Positions 12,401 through 23,020 of a stretch of 64,000 bases of DNA are shown in pieces. How positions within the stretch are numbered: position 1 is the first letter of the stretch; each line of letters starts with the position of its first letter. This stretch comes from Lepidodermella squamata (Eukaryota > Gastrotricha): assembly GCA_047495785.1 (NCBI GenBank), contig JBLDXI010000099.1:1-64000 (forward strand), given 5' to 3'. The notes below the pieces were generated by a model that was not told the origin of the DNA, did no database searches, and saw nothing but the letters and a program-made list of their open reading frames with translations. The position numbers and the translations under genes were made by a program.

Positions 12401-13526
12401 CTGGTACCAACCAACCAACCAACCAACCAACCTAGTAGGTACGTACTATTCAGTATCACAAGCAGCAGCAGCAGCATCTTTCTTTCTTATGAAGGTACCT
12501 ACTACGAGCAAACGTTCAATGTTCTATGATCGTTTCAGCGTACGCAAGGCGCATACACATACACAGCACAGCACAGCTAGGCATGAATCGGCAATGCGCA
12601 AGCGAGCGAGCGAGCGGCTGAAACAAAAGAGAAAAACGCAGCGCAGGAGGTACCTCTACTTATATAATAATATTATACATGCGAAATACTACACGGCCCC
12701 GCGTTAAAGCCCGCAGATGCCGAATTAGCCGGGCAATGTTCGACCACTTATATACTACACCAGTAGCAACAGCATTGCTAGTAAAGGTGTTCTCTCAAAT
12801 CACATTGCAAATCAAATAATACAAATTATTATTCCTAAAACACGGTGGACTTCGGTCGGTGGAAAAACAAACTTACCAGTAAGGAACATTGTGATGCCGA
12901 AAGCGAGCGGGTCGAAGTAGGCGCCCAAAAACGAAATGTTGATGGGGAAGGCGGATGAGAAGGCCGTTTTCAACGCGTCATTCGCCAGGACGTCCACGTA
13001 GGTGACACCGGCGCGGGCGACTGACGCCGTGCCGATGACGTACTCGAGAATCATGTTCCAGCCGACGACGAAAGCCCAGAATTCACCCACAGCCACATAA
13101 CTAGAATTTGAAAAAAAAATGAATGAACAGTTGTAAGGTTGATACGAATCAACGTACGAATAGACGTAGGCTGAGCCGGCACGAGGCACTCGAGCACCCA
13201 GTTCGGCGTAGCACAGGCCGGAGAGCACCGACGCGATGGCAGCGATCAGAAACGAAATGCACATGGCTGGACCGCCCTGTTTTCAAACCAAAAAGCGTAA
13301 TACATCTGCACCTCAATAGTACAATGTTGTTGCAGCTTACAGCTGTTCGCACAGAGTCGGGCGTGACGACGTAGATACCGGCTCCGAGCGTGGCGCCGAT
13401 GCCGAGGGCTGTCAACTCGATGAGGCCGAGGCACCGCGACAACTGGCTCGTCTCCATGTTCGTCAGATCGAACCGCTTCTTGCGGAACAGCCACTGCATC
13501 CGGAAAGACTTGACGTCGAACGACAT
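6429..13526 (-). CDS. Cationic amino acid transporter (CAT-type SLC7A)
   Basis: Eight exons join in frame to 657 aa: 13526-13341, 13276-13158, 13100-12877, 11562-11488, 11415-11351, 11237-10938, 7493-6810 and 6749-6429. The start is the ATG at 13526 ([14 protein letters not shown]). Exon 1 holds [15 protein letters not shown], the first transmembrane segment of the APC superfamily. Exons 2-3 hold [19 protein letters not shown] and [18 protein letters not shown], typical of CAT proteins. Exon 6 holds [16 protein letters not shown], a hallmark CAT box. Exon 7 ends with an acidic [10 protein letters not shown] cytosolic loop, and exon 8 supplies the last two helices and an Ala/Ser-rich tail. CATs are plasma-membrane, Na-independent carriers for arginine, lysine and ornithine. 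Length is close to human CAT-1 (629 aa). The CAG|GTTCGA donor at 11350 is weak. The 3.4-kb intron 6 contains another gene on the opposite strand. Confidence 0.93.
8041..9739 (+). pseudogene. OB-fold (RPA-like) protein, possibly degraded, in CAT intron
   Basis: Several plus-strand exon-like pieces lie inside intron 6 of the minus-strand transporter. The best is 8678-9379. After an AG acceptor it encodes [15 protein letters not shown] and later an OB-fold-like stretch with [22 protein letters not shown] and [11 protein letters not shown], the strand pattern of RPA-type single-strand DNA-binding domains. Upstream pieces (8106-8170, 8235-8320, from 8403) contain related short motifs ([20 protein letters not shown]). 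Downstream pieces (9415-9580, 9695-9739) encode [14 protein letters not shown] and [13 protein letters not shown] before a stop. The first candidate exon has an in-frame TAG at 8104, and the frames around 8403-8586 do not join cleanly. It is therefore either a pseudogene or wrongly spliced by me. A mobile-element origin is possible but unproven. Confidence 0.4.
9740..10937. other. Rest of CAT intron 6
   Basis: Intronic sequence on the transporter strand. A 90-codon plus frame at 10212-10484 (ending [21 protein letters not shown]) has a plausible helical composition. It has no recognisable family and no clear splice partners, so I do not call it. No RNA gene was seen. Confidence 0.4.
11563..12876. 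other. CAT intron 3 with microsatellites
   Basis: Intron of the minus-strand transporter. It contains several simple repeats: (CAG)n at about 11820 and 12460, (ATC)n at about 12270, (ATT)n at about 12340, and a run of CCAA units at 12406-12432. Nothing coding was seen. Confidence 0.6.
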
Positions 13527-13733
13527 ATCTGCGATTCGCCTTTTTTCTCTCTTTACTCTCCTCAAGTGTAATCAAGCGCCGATGCTCACACCTATCGAAA
13601 ACGAGCACGATATAGATCAATCAATCAGTCGATTCATTAAATCAGTCGCGCGTATAAAAAAGACGATTGCGTGGCAATAAATAGATTAAGCCGATGAAAG
13701 CAAGCAAGTGCATATTTTCTTCGTCATCTTCGG

Positions 13734-13961
13734 CTAGCGTTGCAAAGCCGATTGAGCCTTCTCGAGTTCTTGCAGCATGTGGTAGAACTGCGACACCGTC
13801 ATCTCCACCCAAAATGCCCGTTTTGCCGATGTCGCTGCTTCGGCGGCGAACTTCACGCGGACATACAGTTCGCGCTGCTGTTTGCGAGCGTGATCGGTGG
13901 CGCAAATCACACCGAGACGCCAGTCGACATCGAGCAGTTCGCCGTAAAACTCATTCACCAT
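13734..13961 (-). CDS. COMM-domain-only protein (COMMD6/7-like)
   Basis: Complete 75-aa frame with an in-frame stop just upstream, so the ATG at 13961 is the first usable start. A possible 3' splice site (TTTTTTTCTATTAG) lies in the 5' leader. Almost the whole protein is a COMM domain. It opens with LLDVDWRLGV, including the conserved Trp and Leu, and ends with VEMTVSQFYHMLQELEKA, which resembles the C terminus of COMMD7. Its small size resembles COMMD6. COMMD proteins assemble through this domain into the Commander complex, which works with retromer-like machinery in endosomal recycling and in NF-kB and cullin regulation. The helical N-terminal domain of most COMMDs is absent unless encoded in unseen upstream exons. 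The stop lies 207 bp before the transporter ATG on the same strand. Confidence 0.72.
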   Translation of the reverse strand: MVNEFYGELLDVDWRLGVICATDHARKQQRELYVRVKFAAEAATSAKRAFWVEMTVSQFYHMLQELEKAQSALQR

Positions 13962-14625
13962 TTCACACTTTACTTATTGCTTTTCTAATAGAAAAAAACA
14001 GAATAAAAACATTATCAAAGCTCGAGTTTGGCAGTAGTGTAAATATCAAGTTTATTAATAAATGCATAATAAATACGATAAATTGCATATTTTTCAACAA
14101 TTTCGGACATCGTCGCAATGACAGTTCCAAATAATAAAAATTCGACGAGGAAGCGCAGTCATTTCATGCTCTCTCTCTCTTTTTCAGTCAGCAGAAGTAG
14201 CAAACGAGGCACTTCGCAACTACTCGTACGTTAAAGCGTCGATATAAATAATAGTATTAGAATAGGTAATATTCAATAGCACAAGATTTGAGATGCAAAA
14301 AAATTAGCAGAACTTTGCAAAATACTCGATGTGAAATTCAACAATAGAGTCAGTCGTACATACAAGTAATTAGTAGAAAATTAGCAGTATCATCAGACAG
14401 AGGTGAAAAATGGGCACAGCAACACAGCAACACATTACAAAATGAAGATTCCTTTTCATCAATTCAATTACAGTACATTCAGATTAATCCACATAATAAT
14501 AATAGGTAATTCCAGAAGTGTAAAGCACCAATCAGCAGTTTATAATGATAAATAACACTTAGTTATAGAATGAGATTTTCTTCTGCGCACAATCAAGTCG
14601 AGACGCTCCCATCAGCAGCAGCAGC

Positions 14626-15696
14626 TTACGCTGTCGAAGACAACAGAGGCAGTCGTTCCGGCGGCAGAGGCCTGTTGCTCTGCGTCTGCACGTGAACAGC
14701 CGTTGATGCGCCAGTCATCGCCGAACCAGCCAGCCCGGCGGCAATTGACGTCGCGGTGACAGCCGGCGGGATCACGCCCACAACAACAGGGATCGTCAAA
14801 ATGTGACGCGACCGTCCGTTCGTCTGGATGACCAACACGCGCAGGCTGTACTGCAGCTCTATCACCGTGCAGCCGACGAGTTGCGGAACCGCCGTCCACG
14901 GCACTTCGATCGGCAGGTTACGGAACACATCGCGACAGCCGGCCTTGATTTCGCCACGAGTCGACGACGACAACACGTTCTGCAGCGTGTTCGTCAGCAT
15001 AATCGACCCGACGAGCTTGTCATATGCGACGAACACCACCTTCTCGCACAACGAGATCTGCAGTCCCTTCACCGTCTCCGACGTGTTGTTCACAAACTCG
15101 CCGTCGAGCACGATGTCCTCGCCAGGGTTGAAAGCTGTGCGTTTCATCCTCAGATTAATCGTCAAATTGTTGACCGAACAACAGTTGTCCGATCCGAGTT
15201 TGTTGCGGTACTCGATCGGCTTCAGCGCGAAGCCGAACTTGTTCAGATCGAGACAGCCGCATACGTAAAACGGCATCTCAAACAGTTTGTTATTCTCTGG
15301 CACGTTCTCGTCAATGTCGACGGTTACTTTCAGCGAGTAACGCACGTAACCGAATGTGCCAGGGTCACTTGTAATCTCAGCCGATTGCGGAATATCCTTC
15401 GGTAGAGTAAAACCGAACTGGAACGTGTGCGTTCCCGATGGCATGTGCAGAGGCTCATTCGGCCCTCCTGTCGCCAGCTTCAGCTCGCTGTTAATATAAT
15501 TTTCGGTGCGTTTGTAAACGACCTTCGAGTCGCCGTGCTTCTCCGTCCACTGGATGTAACCAGTCCCGACAGCAGCCAGTAGAATTTTGTTCACACGAGC
15601 AATATTAGCTGTGCGTAATACAACAGTTCCAACGACTTCATCTTCCGGCTTGTAAAATCCAAAGATGCAGTTGTCCAACCGAATGTCACAATCCAT
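14626..15696 (-). CDS. Alpha-arrestin (ARRDC-type)
   Basis: Intronless frame of 356 aa from the ATG at 15696 (MDCDIRLDNCIFGFYKP). An ATG 23 codons upstream in the same frame (15765) is less likely, because it sits beside an inverted repeat and adds a non-conserved leader. Residues ~5-165 form an arrestin-N domain (YKPEDEVVGTVVL, HTFQFGFTLP, YSLKVTVDI). Residues ~190-320 form an arrestin-C domain (FNPGEDIVLDGEFVNNTSE, IEVPWTAVPQLVGCTVIELQY). Alpha-arrestins are cytosolic adaptors that link membrane cargo to NEDD4-family ubiquitin ligases. The PPxY motif that binds those ligases is not evident here; the tail has only LPPERLPLL. It could act without NEDD4, as do some invertebrate family members. 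Confidence 0.9.
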   Translation of the reverse strand: MDCDIRLDNCIFGFYKPEDEVVGTVVLRTANIARVNKILLAAVGTGYIQWTEKHGDSKVVYKRTENYINSELKLATGGPNEPLHMPSGTHTFQFGFTLPKDIPQSAEITSDPGTFGYVRYSLKVTVDIDENVPENNKLFEMPFYVCGCLDLNKFGFALKPIEYRNKLGSDNCCSVNNLTINLRMKRTAFNPGEDIVLDGEFVNNTSETVKGLQISLCEKVVFVAYDKLVGSIMLTNTLQNVLSSSTRGEIKAGCRDVFRNLPIEVPWTAVPQLVGCTVIELQYSLRVLVIQTNGRSRHILTIPVVVGVIPPAVTATSIAAGLAGSAMTGASTAVHVQTQSNRPLPPERLPLLSSTA

Positions 15697-15766
15697 TACT
15701 AGTGTGAATAAATATAAATCTATATCTGAATAATTCAAGCACTTTATTCTTTCAAGGTTTATCATT

Positions 15767-15897
15767 GATGGGTGTGATCGAAAGATAAACCGTAGCTAAC
15801 TATAAGTTTAACTAGTAGTTAGGCTATCTCTCACATACAAAAGTTCATAGTTAACTTATAGTAGTTAGCTACGGTTTACCTTTCGATCACACCCATC
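15767..15897. repeat. 131-bp inverted repeat (MITE-like)
   Basis: The left arm (from GATGGGTGTGATCGAAAG, 15767-15812) and right arm (15850-15897, ending CTTTCGATCACACCCATC) are near-perfect inverse copies of about 46-48 bp, separated by a 37-bp loop. It could be a foldback or MITE insertion, or a transcribed hairpin. It lies just upstream of the alpha-arrestin start. Confidence 0.8.
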
Positions 15898-15972
15898 TTT
15901 CTCTTTCCCCTCTTTCCGTCTTTCTGGTCAGCCCTGCACGCAACTCTCTCGGGTCACGGTATTTAATTTGCA
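15887..15972 (+). repeat. Dispersed CT-rich repeat, copy 1
   Basis: The motif CTTTCTCTTTCCCC-TCTTTCCGTCTTTC, followed by CCCTGC-CGCAA and GTCACG-TTTAATTTG, recurs at about 29266-29350 and, inverted, at about 20215-20285. This is a low-copy dispersed element of unknown class. Confidence 0.6.
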
Positions 15973-17122
15973 AAATTAAGAATCATATGTAATATTAGAT
16001 AAAAATAATTTACAAAATTCAGGTGAATAATTTATTTTAAAAATTAGCGGCACACACACGTGGCGGAGCAACGGAGCAACTTACAGGTTATGTATCAGTA
16101 CATGTGACGTCTCTGTCCTTTATGTTTTAGACCTGTGTCATATTTCCCTATTTCAAATCGATAATGGGGCTCTTAGAAAATGGAGAAGGTTTGCGCAGGC
16201 TGAAAAGTCTGTTACGGGCGTGGCGCCTTGGCTTCTCTCACACCGGTGAGAGAGGACTAGTAAACTCGCGGCTTTTTCTAGTTTCTCGCTCATCAGTTTG
16301 TTATATGGAAATCGTCCCATTAGCCTTAACTTATGTCCTCTATCTGTCCTACATGAGTGTTTTTACCTAAATCTCTATGTCTACTAAATTTACTATGTAT
16401 TACTAAATTCTACGCCAGCTGTGGCCAAATCTCCGCAACAGGAGCTAGTTTTTCTACTCTTTCTTCCTTTAAACTAACTGTAGGTGTGAGGTATGAATCT
16501 GGTTCTACGAAACCGCAATAAAATTTGATTTGATTTGATTTGACAGGTTTCCAGCGTTTGCGAAGTATTCGGTTATTCATGGACCCAAACTAGGATTATG
16601 ACCTTTACAACCCCCCTTCCACATTTCTTAAGACCTCTTCCGCTTCCTCCGCCGAGGGTTGTGAATCTCTATGTCTGCTCTAATGTAATCGCAGAGTGTG
16701 AATAATCTGCGACCGAATATTTCTCAATCAATATCATTTATTCTTGGACATCTGAATTTTAAAACACCTGCCACACAGGTAGTCAATGTAAACATCTTCT
16801 GTCATAGATTTCGTTCGTAGCTAATTGTTCCGCTGCAGTTCTATCGAAAGAGGGAGCTCGCAGTCCTGAAGACATGAAAAATGATGCAGGTTTTCGTGTA
16901 TTAAATATCTTCTCTAATACTTAGGTTAATACGTTCAGACACACTCAGTAATGAAATATCAATCGCCATTTTTATTTTTATTGTTCAGCTTGTCTATTAA
17001 TCTATCTACAGAGTTCTTCAATATATCTATGGTTTCAATTGTTTGAAAGGTTTATCATTTTACTACGATCGTTACGATTGTACTAATGTGTATATATGCT
17101 TGTTATAGCTGCCTTTGATTTC
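15973..17122. other. Intergenic, no gene seen
   Basis: Spacer between the alpha-arrestin promoter side and the plus-strand nuclease-like gene. A 68-codon frame at 16164-16370 has no family resemblance. The sequence GAAACCGCAATAAAATTTGATTTGATTTGATT near 16510 contains an AATAAA and a TGATT microsatellite and looks like the 3' end of an old retroelement, but no coding part remains. Confidence 0.4.
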
Positions 17123-18626
17123 ATGATGGAAGACTCCTCGCAACATTCTCAGAAGCGACCAAGAAAAGATGACACAGCGACTGCAGGAACAAACAAGGAA
17201 TCGCCTCCCAGGAAAGCATCTCCGAGTCTAAAAGAAATAAAAGCACTGAAAGTGAAGTTGCGCGTTGAGCTGGAGCCACTGCTCGACAAGGACAGGGCAC
17301 TGAAGGAAAAACTTGGCGAAAAGCGGAGAGAAATTACTTCACTGCGTAAAGAGCTGAAGAAAACAACTGACAGTGGTGACAGAAACGACTTGCAGGAACA
17401 GATTGATACCGGCGTTGAAATAGTGGAGAATTTGAAGCTTTCTGTTGCAATGTCCAAAATTGGTATTACCGAAGTCCAAGATAAGTACAAGCCAGATATT
17501 CACGAATTGGAGCTTCAAGGTAGTTTTTTTTATATGCCCTTAGATTAATTTGCGCTATCTTTTTGTATTTCTCAGTTGAGGATAAAGTCAGAGGTAAGAA
17601 TCAAAACGTTTGTATTCTATATGTATTCTACTTGTTCCAACCCATTTTAGCGGGACTTAAACCTGAAGCCATTCCCAAGTATGATACGATCAGCAAACGA
17701 CTGAAGACTATTGCTGAAATATTGGAAACAAAGGATTTGAGCAAGTGCTTTCGTTCTCTCTGTGGCAGTATGAACTTACTCGACCTCTGCTATACAAAAT
17801 CGTGAGTAATTCCGGATATGCAATGCCAGCAAAATTTATTTTTATTTCTTAGCAATGAACTCTTCCGCCCTTTTGAATCGCCCGTTCCGGATACCGCTTT
17901 TAATGATTTTTGTAAAATTCTCGATGTTCGTTACAGTACTTTAATTCTAATGATCGCTTATGTAATGTTGTACTACATTGTAGCTCTTTCTGGAGCAAAT
18001 GCCTATTTCTTCTCGTGATCGTGAAGCCAAAAGGTCGTTTCTCAGCATGCCGTTTTTCCTCTGTGCTTTGCGTTAGTGTTGGCGTTCTCTTTAACATTGT
18101 TCGTAATATTGATTAACAAAATAGAAGGACTTGATCCTCAATTTTTGTTGGATCTCGAAGTGGGCATCAATGACAAGTACAGCAAGCTTAATGGTGATGC
18201 AGACATCGTTATGTTTTGCGGGAATGTCGAAATAGTAGTAGTTATTGAGGAAAAGCGAGGGGAGACTTCGAGTCAGGACAAGACAGAATCTGGAATACCT
18301 CAAGCCATAGTTGAAATGGATTGTCTTTCAAAGGTATGACCAGCGTAATTCCTACGATTCCATATTTTATCTGCATGTCTCTGTTTTAGAAACGATTGAC
18401 CGTTGAGCGACAAGGTTTTCAGTTTGGCAACCAATTTTCTTTCGGAATTGTGACCGACTGTACTCAGTGGTATTTCCTGAAGCTTCGTATGGATGGCGTC
18501 TATTTTGTTTCAGAATGTTACGATCTACCCGCTAATGTCGTTGGAGAACGCACGCCAGTTCACCTATCCCTGCTTCGTGGACTTTGCAGTCGAATTCGTG
18601 GAATGGTCGAAGAAGCCACTAAATAA
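17123..18626 (+). CDS. Putative PD-(D/E)XK nuclease-fold protein
   Basis: Seven exons join cleanly to 390 aa: 17123-17519, 17576-17593, 17651-17801, 17853-17925, 17984-18071, 18125-18333 and 18390-18626. Introns are 49-60 bp. Exon 2 is an 18-nt microexon. Residues ~35-120 are a charged coiled coil (KVKLRVELEPLLDKDRALKE). The C-terminal half has DADIVMFCG, then IVVVIEEKRGE, then PQAIVEM, the D / ExK / Q spacing of the PD-(D/E)XK nuclease superfamily (also found in Crinkler-type proteins). It continues with FSFGIVTDCTQWYFLKL, a strand pattern common in that group. Function is unknown, and nuclease activity is inferred only from motif spacing. AATAAA at 18708 fits a 3' end. The start could be the ATG at 17126. 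Confidence 0.6.
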
Positions 18627-20745
18627 GCTAACCGTCTCGTTCCATCTATCGGTTTTTGATAATCTAACCCTAAAACAGCATGTTTTCACTTTGCACAACG
18701 AATTCGAATAAAAAGAATGACAAGTATTGAAGTCTCTTATCATTTTCCAATCATTTTCCATTCACCAAGCAAAGAACGAAGAGATAAGGATAATGCACCA
18801 ACGCAACGAAATAATAAAATGGAAACATGCGAATGGAAAGTGAAAGAAATATATAAGAAAATAATATAGGAAAATAAAAAGATAGCTTTCTGCTTCCTCG
18901 AATTTTTGTACCATCATATTTTTTTTCATGAATATATTTTTCGAAATAAAATAATAATAATAATAATAATAATAAATCGAATTCGCTCTCAAAGCGCTCT
19001 TAGCTTCAGAGTTGCGCTTGACATTCTCAAGTTTCTTGTAGGCACTCTGAGAGCTTACCGTATTTTCCGTAATAGCTTCAGGGGCATTGAAATTTCAAAG
19101 CTTCGAAAAGGGGGGTTGTAAACGGGACGTGTGACAATTGCTAGCATGCGAGTTTATTGTTTCAAAGCAAGTTTTCAAGTGTTAAAATTGAGTAAAAATG
19201 AGAATAAATCGATAATTTGTGAACCAAAGTCAAGAACTCTTCATCAAAATTCAAAACTTTATTGTTCGATAGCGAGTTCTCAGCCATTTTGATGCAAATT
19301 TTTGAAAATTACAAATTCTTGTTTTTTCAAATGATGGATGCTAGGAAATCGAACGCTACTTTAGCGCAATTTTCGTTGCCGAATTCTCTCACGCACCTAT
19401 GTTTCGCCATTTTTTATCAAACATGTCCATCAAACGCTTCAGAAATGAAATTTTGTAAAATTATGCGCAATTAATTTTAAATGCGATTTTCAAAAATTGA
19501 TTTAAAATTTAGATCGCGGGTTGCTATTGCGAGTATGAGGCTTTATTTTTTCAAAGGCCTTAAAAAGGGGGCTGTAAACGGGACGGGCGGTAAAAACGGG
19601 TATATGAAGCTATTACGGAATATATGAAAAATGCTAGGGACAGGTTCCTGTCAGAGCAGTACCTTCGCGCGTGGAATAATACAATCAATTTGGCGATTCC
19701 TCTTGTGTCATACTATGCTATGGTGGTTTGGGGTTCGATTCTGAGTTGAAAAACATCGTGTTAATAAATGTTGCCTTTGCGCTCTTTAAATTTTCGACAA
19801 TTAGAATAGCATATTAATTCGTAATTCATCCTTTTGTTTCTGTTGTGGAGTGCAATGTCGTCAACTAGGTCATTTAGACAACCACGTGGTCGCTACTCGC
19901 ACTCACCACGTGGCAGAAGTAGCCATCGTCATCGTCGTCGTCATTTCATGATTTTATTGTTGTCGATATTATTTGTTGTGAATTGATGATTTTAAACAAT
20001 TAATGTGTACTGATAGGGGATGTTTATTACGAATAAAATTTCGGGCTGAAAACCGACTGTCTTTGAATACAACAGTTTCAAATATTTCTCCACTTGAAGA
20101 CCTCTCTCGGACCCCCTACAGAATAAAAATGGAAGCTCGCTCGCTACGCTCGCTTCTCTTTGAAACCGCATGACATGTAGTTCAATAAAATGCATTTTTC
20201 TGAAAGTGATCCAGCACTAACGAAGCAGGCCTGAATGACGGAAAGATAGGAAAGAGAAAGGTGAAGTTGAAATAAAATAAAGAGTTTCTTCTTCGCTTTA
20301 TTCGTTATTTATTATCTTCATTTGCTTCCTTAACCTGATATAAAAATAACAAAAATACAGTTGATGTTGTTGCGGACATTGATTCATATTCAGTCAGAAA
20401 CAATCATGATGGCACAAGTGTATGAGAAAACATGAAATCAATCAAACAACAGTTTCAAGCACAACTGGAACGATGGCGTTGTTGTTGGCAGCGTCACCGA
20501 TGCTAGAGCGATTTTTCGTCTTGCGACCCGCGTGCTCTTTATTCCTGACTAGCGTGTGCGATGCGAAACTGTTGGCTGAATGCGACGCCGAGAGAATAGC
20601 CGTGTTAGTGGATGTCGGCGAAATTGGTCGCGCCGGCAATGTCGGCGTTCGCACTTGCGCAGGCACAGAAGTTTTCGTTAGAAATCGGCTCCAATCCTAA
20701 GGTAAAATGCACTTGTAGTTTTGATTTTAAATAATTGAATTGGCA
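18627..20745. other. Intergenic with short dispersed repeats
   Basis: No supportable gene. A (AAT)n run lies at 18948-18975. A short motif (AAA-GGGGG-TGTAAACGGGACG) occurs at 19107-19130 and again at 19562-19586 and may mark a repeat family. An inverted copy of the CT-rich dispersed repeat lies at 20215-20285. Small frames at 19262-19474 and 20422-20700 show no family features. Confidence 0.45.
20215..20285 (-). repeat. Dispersed CT-rich repeat, inverted copy
   Basis: On the minus strand this reads TTTCAACTTCACCTTTCTC then TTTCCTATCTTTCCGTC, close to the copy at 29266-29350. Confidence 0.55.
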
Positions 20746-22974
20746 TCAAACCTGCACGTTGTCCACGCTGATACCGGTGGTGTTACTGCTGAGGTAGCCA
20801 GAAGAGGAGTTTTCGTTGAAGTGTACGTAGCGCTGCTTTAATTGGCTACCACTTGGCCGGCCAGTGGTGGCACTGCGAGTGGAAGAATTGAAGCGTGACT
20901 GCGCACCTTCCAACAGCATGTACGACGGTTCGTCGACAACAATGTCACTGCTCTGCTTGCTATGCCGGTGCGAAATCGTCGCGCTGAATAGGGGGTGAAA
21001 ACGAACGACAGCAGGCGACTCTTTGTTCTTTCCATTTTCCTCTTTCCTGTCTTTCTCTTTCCCGCTTTTTATCTCCTTGCCAGCTTTATAAGGAAGATTC
21101 CTCACTGTTTTGCTAGTTATTTCTTCGTCGGAGGACGCTGATACCACGTTTTTAGCTGTTTTCCTACTGCGGCGCGTAGAGACAGACGAAGTTTGACGGG
21201 TAGCTGACTTGGATATGAGCCGAGCAGGCGCGTCGACGTCAGAATCGCTAACGGCCTTGAGCGTTTCATCGTAATGGTACGGCTGGTTTCTAAGCGGCGG
21301 CGCCGCCGTAGCGGGAGCATCAGTTGTCTTCTTCGGCGTCGACTCGGTAGAAGAAGAAGTTGTTGCGGAGACGTGATTGCTCGGCGAGCCGTTGCTGGCA
21401 CTAGCAGCAGCCGTAGCGAGGGCTTCGTTGAGCGTAGTACTGTGCAGACTGGCGCTGTTGAAGGGCGACGTGGGCGTGCGGTCACCGGCAGACGGCTTGT
21501 TGTACGACTCAGCCGTGTCGAGGCGTGGCCGAGACAACTCGAACTGCTTCGCGGCCTTCTTGCCGTCGCGGCGCATGCAGCACGCGGCGATGAGGTAGCG
21601 CACGAGGGCGATGGACAGCAGCGGCACCTGCACGAGCAGCGACGCGGCAGTCGGCAGCATCGCGGCGAGGTCGGTCGCCGGCGGTTCCAGGTTGGCTTGC
21701 AGCAGTTGCAGCGCGATCGTGACATTCGGCATGGCGACCACGACGGCGACGGCGATGACGACGGGCGCCCGTTGTCGCAGACACAGCGCCAAGACCGCGG
21801 CGGCTGCGGCGGATGCGAGGCAGAGACAGGCGCCGGCGAACAGCGTCGACCACGTCGCGTAAGCTAGCACGTGGCCGAGATTTGCCAACCCGTGGGCGAC
21901 GCACATGTGCACGAGGCCGACGGCAACAACAGCTAACAGGCAGCTAGAAAAATAAAATGTAGGTATATTAGAGAGAGCTGATTGCTGAGAGCCGACAAGA
22001 CTTACGCGTCTAGGCGGGCAGCTGCCTCGCGCCACCGATGGCGGATGACGGTGCCGACTGCGAACGGCAGCAGCAGGCAGCCGAGCGAGATGGCGAGCGC
22101 GGCGTAGGGCAGCACTTCAAAGCCGGGCGGTGCGGCTTCGAAGAATAGAAACTTGTCGCCGGCATCGTCGATCAGCGAAGCCGGCAGAGATGCGCCCCGT
22201 GCGACGTAGACGGCGAGTGGCAGACTGGCGAGAGCGGCGACGCCTAGACAGGCCGACGCAGCGACCGAGGCTGCGACGGCGAGCGCGTGGCCCAGCTCAG
22301 CCTCCGAGGCGGCTAGGCGCAGCGAGGCGATGCGTTGCAGGTGGTGGCGGGGCGGCCACGCCTGCGTCAGCGACTGCGACCGGCTCAGTGACTGCGCGGC
22401 TGATGACGACGACGAGGCGGTGGGCGCCGTCAGCAGGACGACGTGCAACACGGCTTCGAGGCCGGAGGGCGCGAACACGGCGGCGAAGAGCCCGGCCGCG
22501 GACAGGTCGGGCGCGAACTCGTGCCAGCGGAAGAGCGCGCCGACGACGAGCGGCGCGACGCCGAGTTTGGCGACGAGGGCGGCGAACACGCCGGCGCCGG
22601 TCGAGCGCAGCGCCGCGCGCAACAGAGCCGCGTCGGTGTGCAGGCCGGCGGCAAGGTTCGCCAGGAACAGCACGACTACGGTCGACTGGTGCAGAGCGAA
22701 ATGCGCCAGCGGTTGTACGCGAGCAACCTAGACAAATCATACAGAATCAGATGACAGCTGATAAATTGGCGGGAGATGAAACAATGAGCCTGAAACTTAC
22801 GGAGATGCGCAGGCGGTAGAGCTCGGCCCACGCGGTGGCGTTCTGCTGCAGCTGCAGGGCGACGGTGGCGTAGCCGAGAAAATCGCCGATGAGCTCGGCG
22901 CCGAACTCGAGCGCCTCGCCTGCCGTCAGGTTGAACATCACGCCGCGCTCCATCACCGGCGATGAGGCGCTGAT

Positions 22975-23020
<46 letters not shown>

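Noticed and set aside
13527-13733. Operon or trans-splicing between the COMMD gene and CAT
   Set aside because: Only 207 bp separate them on one strand, but no convincing trans-splice acceptor or spliced leader was seen; close spacing alone is not enough.
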